A stretch of 25,591 nucleotides of DNA, taken from assembly GCA_020064725.1 (NCBI GenBank), contig JAGTWJ010000009.1, positions 1 to 25,591 on the forward strand. Direction: 5' to 3'. Shown here piece after piece: positions 1-10,386 of the stretch (its first letter is position 1; each line of letters starts with the position of its first letter). Made by a program: the position numbers and the translations under genes. The DNA is from Drechslerella dactyloides (lineage: Eukaryota; Ascomycota; Orbiliomycetes; Orbiliales; Orbiliaceae). The notes under the pieces are model-generated. The model was not told where the DNA came from, did no database searches, and saw only the letters and a program-made list of their open reading frames with translations.

Positions 1-74
1 CAATGCAGGCTGAACACGAGATATATTAGACCAGAACTATAGCATTTCTGGGTGCTAACTATAAGAATACTCAC

Positions 75-885
75 AGGTGGTCGCCACAACCCTTCCACGC
101 CCCGAGTGGAGTATAGGGCAAAAATGCAAAATGATGCATTTTTTGACGGATGATCTGGTCGAGGATGTCACCAAGGTGACTCCCCCCGGACATTATATGT
201 CCGACTGTGGTAGCTGTTGACCTAGGCGTTGCCGTATTTAAGAAGCTTAACCGTGTATAAGCCTGGGCAGTAGTGTTTCCCGGATACCGATTCCTATCAA
301 GCAAATTCAAGTCAGATCAGATTCAGCGTATGTCGTTTATATGCCGAGTATAAGAACACCAGTGGTAGCACCAAAGCCAGGGCGATCTAGGGGTAAAGGG
401 GAGATGCCTGCCACAGAGTTTGGGCAAAGCGGCAGTCAAGTATCTCAACCGTGTCTCTTTCAATAAGCAGAGGTGTAAACTGGGATGCATGAATGGATGC
501 ATGCTCCCAGTTCCCATCTCGACTATCGATATATTATGACGCAATGGAGCTACTCACCGGGTTAACGTCTTCGATCGGATTGAGGTCCCTCCCTGTTTCC
601 ATCGAAAGTCTGGCAGCCATGTGCTACTTGGCGACAGCTTGGAAACGTTTGGTGAAGACCACATTTGCAACCATGTGGTTCTTGGCGTAGAGGGTTTCCC
701 CGGGAAAGCTATTGTTGAACCATTCGATCCGGTATTGGGTAACGATGGCGGCTCTGGCAGAGCATGGGGGTGTGGATGGCGGGGCCGATCCCGTGCACGC
801 GATGCCACTCCCCATCGGCATCCAAGTCAACGGGTGGAGCAGGATCCAGCGAGCTTTCGAGGCTTACAGAGCTTTCGGCAGACAT
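75..885 (-). pseudogene. unrecognised minus-strand locus, probably decayed
   Basis: Several exon-like pieces lie here, but I do not recognise the family. A frame starts at 885 (MSAESSVSLE...). A second frame, about 774-558, reads YRIEWFNNSFPGETLYAKNH and ends at a good GTGAGT donor at 557, but holds a TAG at 624-626. A third stretch, about 480-310, contains a hydrophobic run (IALALVLPLVFLYSAYK) just after another in-frame TAG near 388. A fourth piece, 293-75, is bounded by a CTGAC branch site plus a GATAG acceptor on one side and a GTGAGT donor at 74 on the other. Between the first and second pieces the frame shifts by one base. Both TAGs could come from CAG by a C-to-T change. The locus continues past the left edge. 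It could be a dead gene, a gene with sequencing errors, or two genes. Exon boundaries are seen; gene status is inferred. Confidence 0.35.
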
Positions 886-1371
886 CTATTTTGATAACAT
901 GTCAGTGAGATGGTACATTGAGAGGAGAATAAGGGCGTACATTTTAAATGGAGAGGAAGTTGATTGAAGCTGGTTGAGGTGACAGGGTGGGGTGGACTAC
1001 CGGTGCCGGATGATTAGGATATATATAGCTGATAGCAACGCGGAGCCCGCAATACAAGACTAAGCTGATAGCAACTCTGACGGGACTCTGCTTCAAGTGC
1101 AAACGTGTGATGTCCCTCGCGCCTGGCGGTACGGGTCTAACGCCAGGCCACGTGATGCACCCCCAATTGCGGAGGCACTCGAATAAACTCCCTCGTTCAC
1201 ACACAATGCTTAAAGTATGCCGAGAGTTCCATGCCCTTTATAAGCTTTATTCCGACGGCCGCATCTGCATCAATAATTCTTGTACCATTCTGGCATCCGG
1301 TGGTCTGTCTCTCTCTTTCTTAGTCACACTGCTTGCTCCCACGTCTCAGCTCTCAGACACATCACGGTGCC
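886..1371. other. intergenic, no gene seen
   Basis: There is no conserved reading frame on either strand. This is the likely promoter region shared by the minus-strand locus to the left and the phosphotransferase gene to the right. A pyrimidine-rich stretch (TCTGTCTCTCTCTTTC) near 1304-1320 precedes the start at 1372, as is common upstream of fungal genes. Confidence 0.5.
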
Positions 1372-2397
1372 ATGCCGCTCTGCGACGCTACACGCTCCGA
1401 AATATTACTTGCTTGTGCTGAGCACTTGCAAAAATTAGTTGACCGCCCGTATAGCGCTGATACCTTCAAGTGGCATGTAACCTTCAGACGCTACTACATA
1501 AAAATCGGCAATCATGGCGAACTGTGGCCCGAGTACCTGACGCAGAAGTATTTCTTCGAACAAGCAGCCAATAACCCCGATGCGCCCCGTATCCCCAGGT
1601 GTGTCGACCTTTTTATAGACCAGCACACGATAGTGGTGCCGGGAAAGCAAGCGGCTTGCATGGTAATGGAACGGGTCGAACTTATGGATCAGACTGTGAA
1701 CAGGAGGTTTTGGCCTGGAAGAGCACTTGGAGGACTCCTTCAAACGTTGCCCCGAAAGACAGGCTGCTAGTCGCGGATCTGCCCCAAAGGGCTGCAGCAG
1801 CACTTGAATGGATCCGCCGAGTTCCTATACCCCCCGGCGTCGCGATGGGCCATCTCGTAGATGGCTACCCTCGTCATGCCATTTTTGGATATCATACAGC
1901 GCCACTGCCGTTCTCGAGTGCTTTGGCTTTGCAAAAGTTCCTGAATAAGGTATATATTGCGCGCTCGCTCGCACACACACACACACACACACACACATTA
2001 TCGTTCCGATTATTGCTGTTATCCGTCGCCTTCTAACATCATGAAATGGTTAGGTTATCAGACACATACAGATGCCATCAGTCGATAAAAACCACATAAG
2101 TCCCGTCATCATCGCGCACGAGCCGCTCGAGTTTACCCAGTCCGATATGGACCCGGACATTTCGGTATCGATGCGAACGGGCGGACTTGTATCTTCGATT
2201 TTGAGTGCATTGGAGTGCTGCCGCGATCTTTTGCGATCTTTACCATGGTAAATATGAGGTGCTACTCTCCCTTCGTCAACCAGGTCTCCAAGCACCTGGG
2301 TTGGAGGCGCCTGGATCCGCGCACCGGCTACAGCTTGGCACGCATCAGGCACTTTCTGTTGAGGTCTCATCAGTCTACTTTTGGTACGTTAAATTGA
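1372..2397 (+). CDS. APH/choline-kinase-like phosphotransferase, two frame breaks
   Basis: Member of the fungal aminoglycoside-phosphotransferase-like kinase fold family; its substrate is unknown. Exon 1 (1372-1949) gives the N-lobe (KWHVTFRRYYIKIGN, then an E-x-LTQKY motif and APRIP) and the hinge (MVMERVEL). After a one-base break near 1684-1687 it continues with ALEWIRRVPIPPG and a GYPRH motif. The intron 1950-2053 (GTATAT donor, CTAAC branch at 2034, TTAG acceptor) holds a CA microsatellite. Exon 2 carries the catalytic loop FTQSDMDPD and, after a second break near 2159, the metal-binding segment FGIDANGRTCIFDFE. The histidine usual before the catalytic Asp is Gln here, as I recall for this fungal clade. 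The two exons total 922 nt. With one base added at each break they make 924 nt, or 307 residues, a normal length. It is either a gene with two sequencing deletions or a recent pseudogene. Confidence 0.75.
1972..1997. repeat. (CA)n microsatellite inside intron
   Basis: About 13 uninterrupted CA units lie within the intron of the phosphotransferase gene, between the GTATAT donor and the CTAAC branch site. It extends the reading frame with a string of His-Thr if read through, but it is not coding. Confidence 0.9.
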
Positions 2398-4010
2398 CTC
2401 CCTTGACACAAGACTTGAGATCGGTCTAGCTGACTCTTGAGTTAGGCTCGACAAGGACGGTAATCTGTTGGATTTCGAACGGCCTTTGAGCCGGTGTTTG
2501 CTCAAGAATTAGGTGAGCATTCAAACTTAGGAGCGCTGTCCCGAATAAATACTGGATGCTTACTAAACTTAGGGAGAGAGTTTGATGCTATCGTGGTAGA
2601 AGTGACACAATAACCTGCTATCTTCTAAAGTCCACAATGTTGTTGTTTGCAGATAGCTACGAGTAGTGCAAGGGGGCCTCCTTATACGAATTTGTTTGAA
2701 TTTTAACGGTCTCTTCGATTTCAAGCAAGCAAATGATTCAAATTATAATACAATAGAACCTGGAGTTTATGCTACGCAATCTGGAGGTTTAATGGAATCA
2801 TCATGAAGTTGTCCCAAGCCATTTGTGCGGACGCATGACGACAGTTCTGCAAGCGAAAATCGGAGTTGCGAGGTTGCAAAGTCGAAAGCGGTTTTAATGA
2901 GCGGGATGCCCGCATTGGGTTGCATCATGGAGACCCCCTTCGGGAATACACGTGATTCGAGACTGCTTGAAAAGTTCCTCGCATACAAATATACTTGTCC
3001 ATACGAGCTTTCTCTCGTCTCGTGAGCAGCCGCTGGACCTAAAAGTTTCTCAATCTAATAAAAATGCTCCGATTGAGACCAGAAATCATAAATACATATA
3101 AGTAACTATAACTTAGAATCTTCTGTCCGTAAACGGGCCAATATATATACAGAATCGTGGAAATATAAGCTATAAAGTGCCAGGTGACACTTGAACGCAG
3201 ACATTCTGGGGTTTCACCAGCAGATTGAGCACGAGACCAGGCTTGCATGCCATGCGGCAGGCGCTCTTGCCGCAACGCTGCTTGCCTTCAAAAATTTAGA
3301 AGCCGATAGATCATGCATCCTCAACTACAATCATGTGCTACCGCCTTGAAGAACGGTTTACGACATCGACATCTACTAACTCGATTCCTGATATATACTT
3401 ACACACTCATTCAATGGATTGAGCTATATTCCAATAACCCCATGGTCGTTCACGTTTTGGGATGGATTCCACGCCCATCAATCGGGGCATCCGAGAGGTG
3501 CGGTGCATGCATGCAACTCGCTCGATCGAGCTGGGAGAAAGGCCCTAGCACAGCAGATTCCGCGACGAGACTGGAGAAGCGACTATTCTATTGTGGGAAC
3601 TCAGCTGGAGGCCGTCGACGGTGGAGACGCACCATTGGCTGCGGCTGGGCTGCGGGCAGGTTGTTGTTGTTTCGAGACAGCGGACCCCTGACAGGCGTCT
3701 GTGCAGGCAATTAATCGGGACGTGAGACGGGATTCCCAGGTAACGAACTTTGGCCGGCCTCTATCGCACCCGCACGTGCCCGTGTGCGATGTAAAGTATA
3801 TTAACAGGTGGTGTATAGGAATGAACTACTCGCAACTTCACGATAGTTGCCCGTCCGTCGACGTCCACGTAGTATCGCCATCAGAAGTTCTCGTCATCGT
3901 TGCTTGATCGTGGTTGGCCGTCAGTCGTGGATCGGAGCGGATTACTAGCCAAATTGGTTGTTTTCCTGCAGGCGGCAGCCAAACAATTGCGCTCTGCTCC
4001 CAAGCGGCAG
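2398..4010. other. gene-poor stretch, nothing assignable
   Basis: About 1.6 kb in which neither strand shows a recognisable domain. The longest open frames (for example 3313-3714 on the plus strand) are Arg/Gly/Ser-rich, lack splice-bounded structure and match no family I know. The base composition is mixed, with AT-rich parts around 2690-2760 and 3060-3170. I see no tRNA, terminal repeat or transposase motif. Confidence 0.5.
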
Positions 4011-4699
4011 TCCACCGCACGCCCGTCTGGGAAGGTCCGCCAAACACACCAACATCATCACAACATCCTCCCCGTCCATCTCCCATCAACCGGCCATCAC
4101 TCACCGCTGGACGCCCTCCGACTACGCTCACTCGCTCTCTCTCCGTATCTCTCTCTCTCTCTCTGAGTCTGCCGCTATCGCCAGGCTTCAGCCCGGCTGC
4201 CCTTCCCAGCTGTCCGTCTGACGCCCTCCATCGCCTGCAATCCCGGTCGAGCAATGTGCTGGATCCCAACCACCTTGCGCAACCCGTAACGCGATCAAGA
4301 CAGCCTACCACGAATACGCTCTCGACTACCCGATCCGTGCATGGGACTGCTCTCTGGCCACGGATTCTCCACGCGACATCTGTTGATATATTTCTCTCAC
4401 CTCCACCATCCACGGTACGAATGCACTCTTTCGTCCTTCAAACAACTCTCTTACCAACTACATATTTTATCAAACTTGCCACCGTTGTGTTCATCACTGA
4501 CCTATATAAAATCTCGCCCACAGTTCCAAAACCCTCTCCAGTGGATCAAGTCTCTGGACAAAACAGAGACTGCTCCGCTGACATCCGCTCGCCCTCCAAA
4601 CTGTTGTCCTCCATCACATCCTTCCTCTCGTCATCGCTGTTCTCTCCTAACTCTGGTGCTCTTGGTGCTCCATCCAAGGCGACAGCCCAGAGAGCCGAC
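4011..4699 (+). promoter_or_regulatory. pyrimidine-rich promoter/leader of CDC27
   Basis: A long C/T-rich plus-strand stretch lies before the CDC27 start, including a pure CT run at about 4147-4164. Such tracts are common in fungal promoters and 5' leaders. The CDC27 frame stays open upstream to 3914, and a second frame (4341-4772) is also open. I attribute this to the scarcity of A/G-containing stop codons in C/T-rich DNA, not to coding. Several upstream ATGs (for example 4341) would be upstream ORFs if transcription began that early. Confidence 0.5.
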
Positions 4700-7312
4700 A
4701 TGGAGCAATACGACCCCAAACAACGACGCCCGCCGCGGCCGCCTTTGTTCTCCAACCCTGCTACCGCCGTAGCCGCCAGTGCTACCGCCGGTTCCTGCGA
4801 CCCTTCCATATTACCGAACATCCTATCTCAACTGCGAAAAGTCGTCTATTACTCGCTCGACAATAATCTTGTCACAAACGCCATATTTTCCGCCGAAAGA
4901 CTGGTTGCATTCGACGCAAAAGACCCCGAGAACACCTACCTCCTGGCATTGTCATTATACCGTGGCAATCACGTTAAGCACGCAGAGAGCCTTACGAAAG
5001 GGATTAAGGGCCATGTGGGATGTGCATTCATCTACGCGCAATGCTGTCTAGCCTTGAGAAAGTACCGAGAGGGAATCGCGGCGCTAGAGAAATGCAAATC
5101 TCTGTGGGCAAACGAGAGTCATTGGAGTACGTACTTTCTTTCTCCTTGCAGGATGGATTATTGTCACGGCTTGTGTACGTGCATTTGCATGCGATGTGGC
5201 GCTGACTGGTGTCTTTTTCGAACTACTAGATCAACACTCAGAGAGGGAACGTCGCTCAACACCGGATGCCGCAGCTGTCTTCAACGTTCTGGGACACCTG
5301 TTCATGGGCCTGAGAGACGACAAGATGGCTGTTCAAGCATACCATGCGTCCTTCCAGCTGAATCCCTACATGTGGGACTCATTCAGCTCGGCAGCAGAAA
5401 CCGGAGCAGCAATCAAGGCGTCTGTTGTGTTTAAGCCCACGGAAGAAATGCTTGCAGCAGCTCGACTAGCTTCCGCGACCCAGTCAGCAGCGACCTCGAT
5501 GACCGAAGACGGCAACATTCCGCTCCACATGAACAGTCAGTCCGACCAGGATCTCTTCGCACCATCGTCCTCAAGCCTCCCGCAGTGCTGAGACGGTCTT
5601 CGGCGTCCCTCCGGCTCCGCAGAATAGGCTGAACGAGGGCGGCGCATCCGTTGGGATGGAAACACCGACAAGCGATAGCAGCGTACCCACATCGATCGAC
5701 TACACCAAAGCACCTCCTCGCAAAGCACGACCGCAGAGCGTTATTGACGCGCCGCGCAAGACTTTTGTCACCAGATCGCGAGACCCAGACCACCAACTCG
5801 AGAAGAAGCGGTCCATTGCTAGTGCTGATGAGACTAAGAATTCTCAGTCCGCTGTAACGGCTCCCGCTACTCGAAGAAGTAACCGGATTCTCGCCTCCAA
5901 TAGAATTACCAGCAAATTTGCCGCCGCAGGACAACGCGAAGCGAAGAAGCCAAAGACGACGACGAAATCATCAAGTCGTTCGCAACTCAATGCAGAGAAG
6001 GCATCAAGTGCTCTTGTCCACAGCCAAGGCGATGTCCACATGGCTGAGGCTAGACCAATCGCTGCCCCGCCTCAGAGACCACAGGAGCCGAAAGAAATTA
6101 TCGCGCATGCAGTCATTCTCGACGTATATAAGAAACTCGGGATTGCACTAGTGAACCTGTGTCGCTTCGATTGCAAGTCAGCCGTCCTGAGTTACCAGGC
6201 GTTGCACCAAAGCCAGAGGGATACACCCTACGTCCTTGCCAAGCTCGGACGAGCTCTATACGAGCTTTCCCGCTACAATGAGGTGAGTTTACAACATGAT
6301 ATATACGTCTCTACGAGAGCTAACGGATCGGATAGGCTGGGGAGTGCTTCGCCAAAGTCCGTCTCATGGATCCCTTACGTATGCAGGAAATGGAAACCTA
6401 CTCGACACTGCTATGGCATCTCAAAAAGGACGTCGAGCTGTCCTTCCTCGCTCACGAGCTCTTCGACCTCGACCGTGTCGCCCCACAGGCATGGTGCGCC
6501 CTAGGAAACTGCTATTCTCTCCAGCGAGATCACGATCAGGCTCTGAAATGCTTTAGAAGGGCAACTCAGATCGATGACCGGCTCGCCTACGCTTACACAC
6601 TCCAAGGCCACGAACACCTTTCGAACGACGATCTCGAGAAGGCGATGTCGTGTTTCAGAAGTGCCCTTTCCGCAGATGGTCGTCACTACAACGCCTGGTA
6701 TGGTATCGGCAAGGTCTACGAAAAGTCCGGCAAGAACGACATGGCATTGAGGCACTATAAGACCGCGTACTCAATCAACCCTACCAATGTTGTCTTGATC
6801 TGCTGCGTCGGTGCCGCCTTTGAAAAGGAAGGGAACTATAAGCAAGCCCTGGTCCATTATTCGAAGGCATGCGATCTGGCCCCTACCAGTGCTCTCTCGA
6901 AGTTCCGAAAAGCGCGTGTCCTGATAGGGTTAGGAAAGTTGCATGTGAGTTTGGTCCTCGACTTTATATTCATACGCCATCGAGAACGATGCTGATTATT
7001 TCTATTCTCAGATGGCTCGAGATGAACTTGTCTCTATTAAAGACATCGCACCGGACGAAGCCAATGTTCACTTTATGCTTGCTAGGGTTTACAAGCTGCT
7101 GCACGAGAAACAGCTTGCCATTAAGCATTTCACGTCTGCCTTGCATCTGGACCCGAGGGTAAGTCGAAGCAACGCTTGCCATACCAGAACTTCGGTAGCT
7201 GATAATAATGTCTGTCTAGGCTAGCGCTTTGATCAAAGAGGCCATGGAATCTCTGGACGATCCAAACGATGACTCGTACATAGAAGATGCGGAGCCATAT
7301 CTGGAGCAGTAG
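4700..7312 (+). CDS. CDC27: anaphase-promoting complex subunit CDC27/APC3
   Basis: TPR scaffold subunit of the APC/C ubiquitin ligase (bimA in Aspergillus, nuc2 in fission yeast), which binds activator tails and drives mitotic exit in the nucleus. Exons: 4700-5126, 5230-6282, 6336-6944, 7012-7158, 7220-7312; all four introns are 53-103 nt and GT-AG. The N-terminal TPR part starts at residue about 40 (LRKVVYYSLDNNLV) and continues with PDAAAVFNVLGHLF. A disordered Ser/Pro/Arg-rich middle is followed by tandem C-terminal TPRs (AWCALGNCYSLQRDHDQALK, AWYGIGKVYEKSGKNDMALR, FTSALHLDPR). The start at 4700 puts about 40 residues before the first helix, as in relatives. A one-base frame change lies between 5533 and 5590 in exon 2: frame NSQSDQDLFAPSSSS passes to RSAETVFGVPPAPQN. 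Exons total 2329 nt, one more than 776 codons, so about 775 aa. No intron explains the break. Confidence 0.95.
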
Positions 7313-8767
7313 CCTTGAGTTGTTTGCCGCCTGTTTGCTCTTACGAATGACGCCCTCCTTTTTTACGACCGAGCTACTCTAATGAGATGGATTTTTATTT
7401 CATTGCCCCTGTTCCTTCCCGCCTTTCATTCTTCATCCTCAGTCCTCTGGACAATCCTCGTATACTCACTCTCTGATTCTAGCGAAGCCAGAGCAAAAAT
7501 AATGTATTCATACGGAGGCGTTATAAAGCGATCTTTCGAGTTCTTTGCTTCCTACCCTCTTCTCTCTTATAGCGAGTCCCAGCTACTCATTCTCTCTTCT
7601 CCGCCCTTTCCGTCGCCTATCACATCACGAACTGGCTTGCCTACGGCCTTTTCCTCTCGCTGATGACACTCGGGACTCCTACTTTTTCCTCCACGTGTTT
7701 TCTTTCTGTTTGAAAAGAAAAGACAAAACGCATACATGTATCTGCATCCACGAACCGGCGTTAACGTTACGTGCTGTTTTATTCGGCGAGTCTTTTATAC
7801 GGCTTTCCTGTCTCTACCTTTTTTTTCCTTCGTTTTTTAAACTTTCCCTCTAGTCTCGTATCGGACGCTGCGAGGGCAGTGAGCTGCATACGGTATGGAG
7901 CGAGCCACTGCTTGTTCTGCCCTGGTGTCTCTGGTTCGAGACTGAGTTTTTTTCTGTCCTTTCCTTGCAAATATACTTGCTTTTCCCGGATGGATACTAT
8001 AGTCACTCATGTACGTAATGGATGGCGTTTACGTGCTTTTTCCGGGTTCGATGTTTATATATATAAGTTGCTCGTGCGGCGCGGCTTCCATGCGTGCATG
8101 CCTGTGCTTCTCGGGGCTGTTGAAACCATCATGTTACGGATGATAGCCTGCAGGTAACAGGATTGTAGACTCCATGGAATCTGTATATTACGTGTTTATA
8201 TGCTTTCAAGGATTTATGTACATGTTTATGAGAGGGTGGTCCCTCTGCTGCGTGTGTGTGTATACAAGAATATAAGGAGCAGTTTATGGTGTAGTGTCGC
8301 ATATATGTGATGTTCTATAGGATGAGGGGTTGGGTTGAGGGCACCCCACCCGGGATTGAGCTGCAGATGCGATTGTGTGGGGGGCACGTAAGCAATAAGT
8401 ATAAACACAGATATGTAAATGTACGGAGGGCTTGTATGTACGTGCATGGTGGCTGCCTGGCTTTCCGGGCCATGTGAGGTTGGGCATTAGATGTATGCAT
8501 GTGTATGCAGGTGCATGCAGGTGTGCAGGATGCACTGTAGCTGTCAGTCGTATAACGGCTGAAGTATCACCCAGCGATCAGCGTTGTCTTTAATTGACGT
8601 ACGCTAGGAGATTGGAGTTTCCACGAGGTGAGTAGAGATGTGGGAGCTCCTTGGATATCGTGTGGTCATCGAGAAGCGGGTGCTTCAGAGGGGGGGAATC
8701 AACTCATAATGTCGTCACGAAGCTGGTTATCGAAGTATGTTGCATGATTTGGTGATTGTTTGGAATA
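7313..8767. other. 3' flanks of CDC27 and OMA1
   Basis: The region is between the convergent 3' ends of CDC27 (+) and OMA1 (-). The first part is T- and CT-rich on the plus strand, as expected for a 3' UTR. Around 8492-8533 a short imperfect tandem of GCATGTGTATGCAG-like units occurs. Open frames at 7382-8157 (+) and 8226-8535 (-) are low-complexity and have no family features. No gene is called. Confidence 0.5.
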
Positions 8768-10003
8768 TCAGAACGGCAAATAGTCGTCGGTGAATTTTCT
8801 GAATTGGCTGACTATACAGAGTACATTTGACATCAGCGAGTTGGTAGGGTGGCCAGCGATGTATCGGTGGAGAACGTGTATACATACCGTAGTTGTTTGT
8901 GACGGCGCAGTCGGAGTCCATTGCCGCCTGGTAGGCTTTGGGCAGCAGGGCCGCCAGCTCGGTCTGCCGGCGCTCTGACGAGGGATGCGTGCTCAGCAGC
9001 TCTGGCGGGGCTCCTCCCATTTTCTTCTCGACGACCTGCATGCGTTCCCATCTGTTGTCGGTCAGCATTGTCTCGATATACCATATGCAACTATATATAA
9101 TGTAATGATACGAATTCATAGGAGGTAGAATGAGAGCTTACAATGTCACCGCGGCCCTTGGGTCGAAGCAGCTCTTTGCCATCATCAGCAGACCGATATA
9201 GTCCGCCTCAGCCTCCTGCGCACGCGACCTCGGCCGGTCGATCGTTAACTGCAGCAGCATCTGGCTAAAACCCCCCGGCACCCCCCACAACATCTCGACA
9301 ATCCACGCCGCCGCAACCAGAAAGATCCCACGGCTCATCTGCTCGGCGACGTGTCTCGCGACATTATGCCCGATCTCATGCCCTAGCACGGCTGCCAGCC
9401 CGTCGTCGTTACCGCACACCGGCAGGATCCCCGTGAACACGAAGACCTTGCCACCGGTATCACGAACGCGTTCGTCTCCTCCGAATCGATGACGGTGACG
9501 CGCCAGTCGTAGTTTGCCGGCAGCCCGCTGTGCGGGATCAGTCGCGCGAGGACGCGCAGGACCTGTCGCACGCGCGGGTCGGTTTCCGGGAGGATGTCCT
9601 TCTGGAACTGCTTCTGGATCTCCTCGAATTGGCCTTCGCCGAGCTCTTTTTCGAAGCTCGGGGAGATGACGTTGAAGCGGCGCCGGCCGGAGACGGGGAC
9701 TTCCTCGATGTTGTAGAGGTAGAAGCTGCCGGCGAGGCCGCCGAGAACGGTGAGTTCGACGTAGAACGACGGGCGGGCGTACCAGCGGCCGAGGGCGCTG
9801 AAGACGTGGCCGCGGACGTACTGGGCGCGCTGGTAGCGGTTGGGGCGTGGCGGGGAGCTGTGGAAGAAGCGCGGTGAGGATTTCGGTGGGGATATAGATA
9901 TCGGCGCGCGCGGTGGGAGGAAGCGGGATGGTGTCGAGGGAGATGTCGGTATTCGTGACGCGAATGCTGCTCGCCGGGCGGTGGCGCGGAAGAAGGGCAA
10001 CAT
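8768..10003 (-). CDS. OMA1: OMA1-like mitochondrial metalloendopeptidase (M48)
   Basis: Zinc metallopeptidase of the inner mitochondrial membrane, acting in stress-induced protein quality control. Exons on the minus strand: 10003-9142, 9051-8888, 8811-8768; introns of 90 and 76 nt with GTAAGC and GTATGT donors. The protein opens with an Arg/Ser/Pro-rich presequence ending around RFFHSS (residues 45-50), then a membrane segment (about 79-97), the GRRRF motif (107-110), the zinc site HEIGH (209-213), a second hydrophobic segment (226-240) and EAEAD (264-268), which provides the third ligand region. A one-base break at about 9454-9455 separates NAFVIP from GGKVFVFTGILP: a GGG codon run appears as GG. 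The exons total 1070 nt; restoring one base gives 1071 nt, 356 residues, close to the yeast protein. Everything catalytic is present, so the break is probably a sequence error. Confidence 0.95.
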
Positions 10004-10386
10004 GGCTGCTGAACGTCGCAGATGGGAGAATCGGGCTACCGTCTGGGAGGTTTTATGTTCGGTGGAGGCGACATGTTATGGAATGTTGGATTCGCTGTTG
10101 AATGTTCGAGCTTCTTGTTTTTGTCTCGGGCTTACAGCTGACGACGGCGTCGACGTTGGCTGAAATACCACACAACACCGTTACACAGGCTTTAACTTCC
10201 ACATTAGTCACCGTCCGCTATTGTCATTCCAAATTTATCCCCGTTCTTTATTGTTATGCGAGGAAGTTTTTCACCGGGATGGTAGCCTTATAAGGCATAC
10301 ATAACAGTGCCAAGACTCTCATGAGTCGCATTGGATAGAATACAGATGCCTATGCACGTGCGTGCGTAACTAAGTAAATGCTAATA
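10004..10386. promoter_or_regulatory. spacer between carrier 3' end and OMA1 start
   Basis: A 383-nt gap between two minus-strand genes. It must hold the 3' end of the carrier transcript and the OMA1 promoter. No TATA box or other defined motif stands out. ORFs here run antisense to the OMA1 5' end and are not credible genes. Confidence 0.5.

Noticed and set aside
3313..3714. 133-residue plus-strand ORF in the gene-poor stretch
   Set aside because: No splice structure, no recognisable motif and an overlapping alternative ORF; not better than chance.
7382..8157. plus-strand ORFs of 93-128 residues behind CDC27
   Set aside because: They are Ser/Leu/Phe-rich translations of T- and CT-rich 3' flank, overlap one another in different frames and match no domain.
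9530..10163. plus-strand ORFs opposite OMA1 (115 and 107 residues)
   Set aside because: They are antisense shadows of a GC-rich, conserved coding exon.
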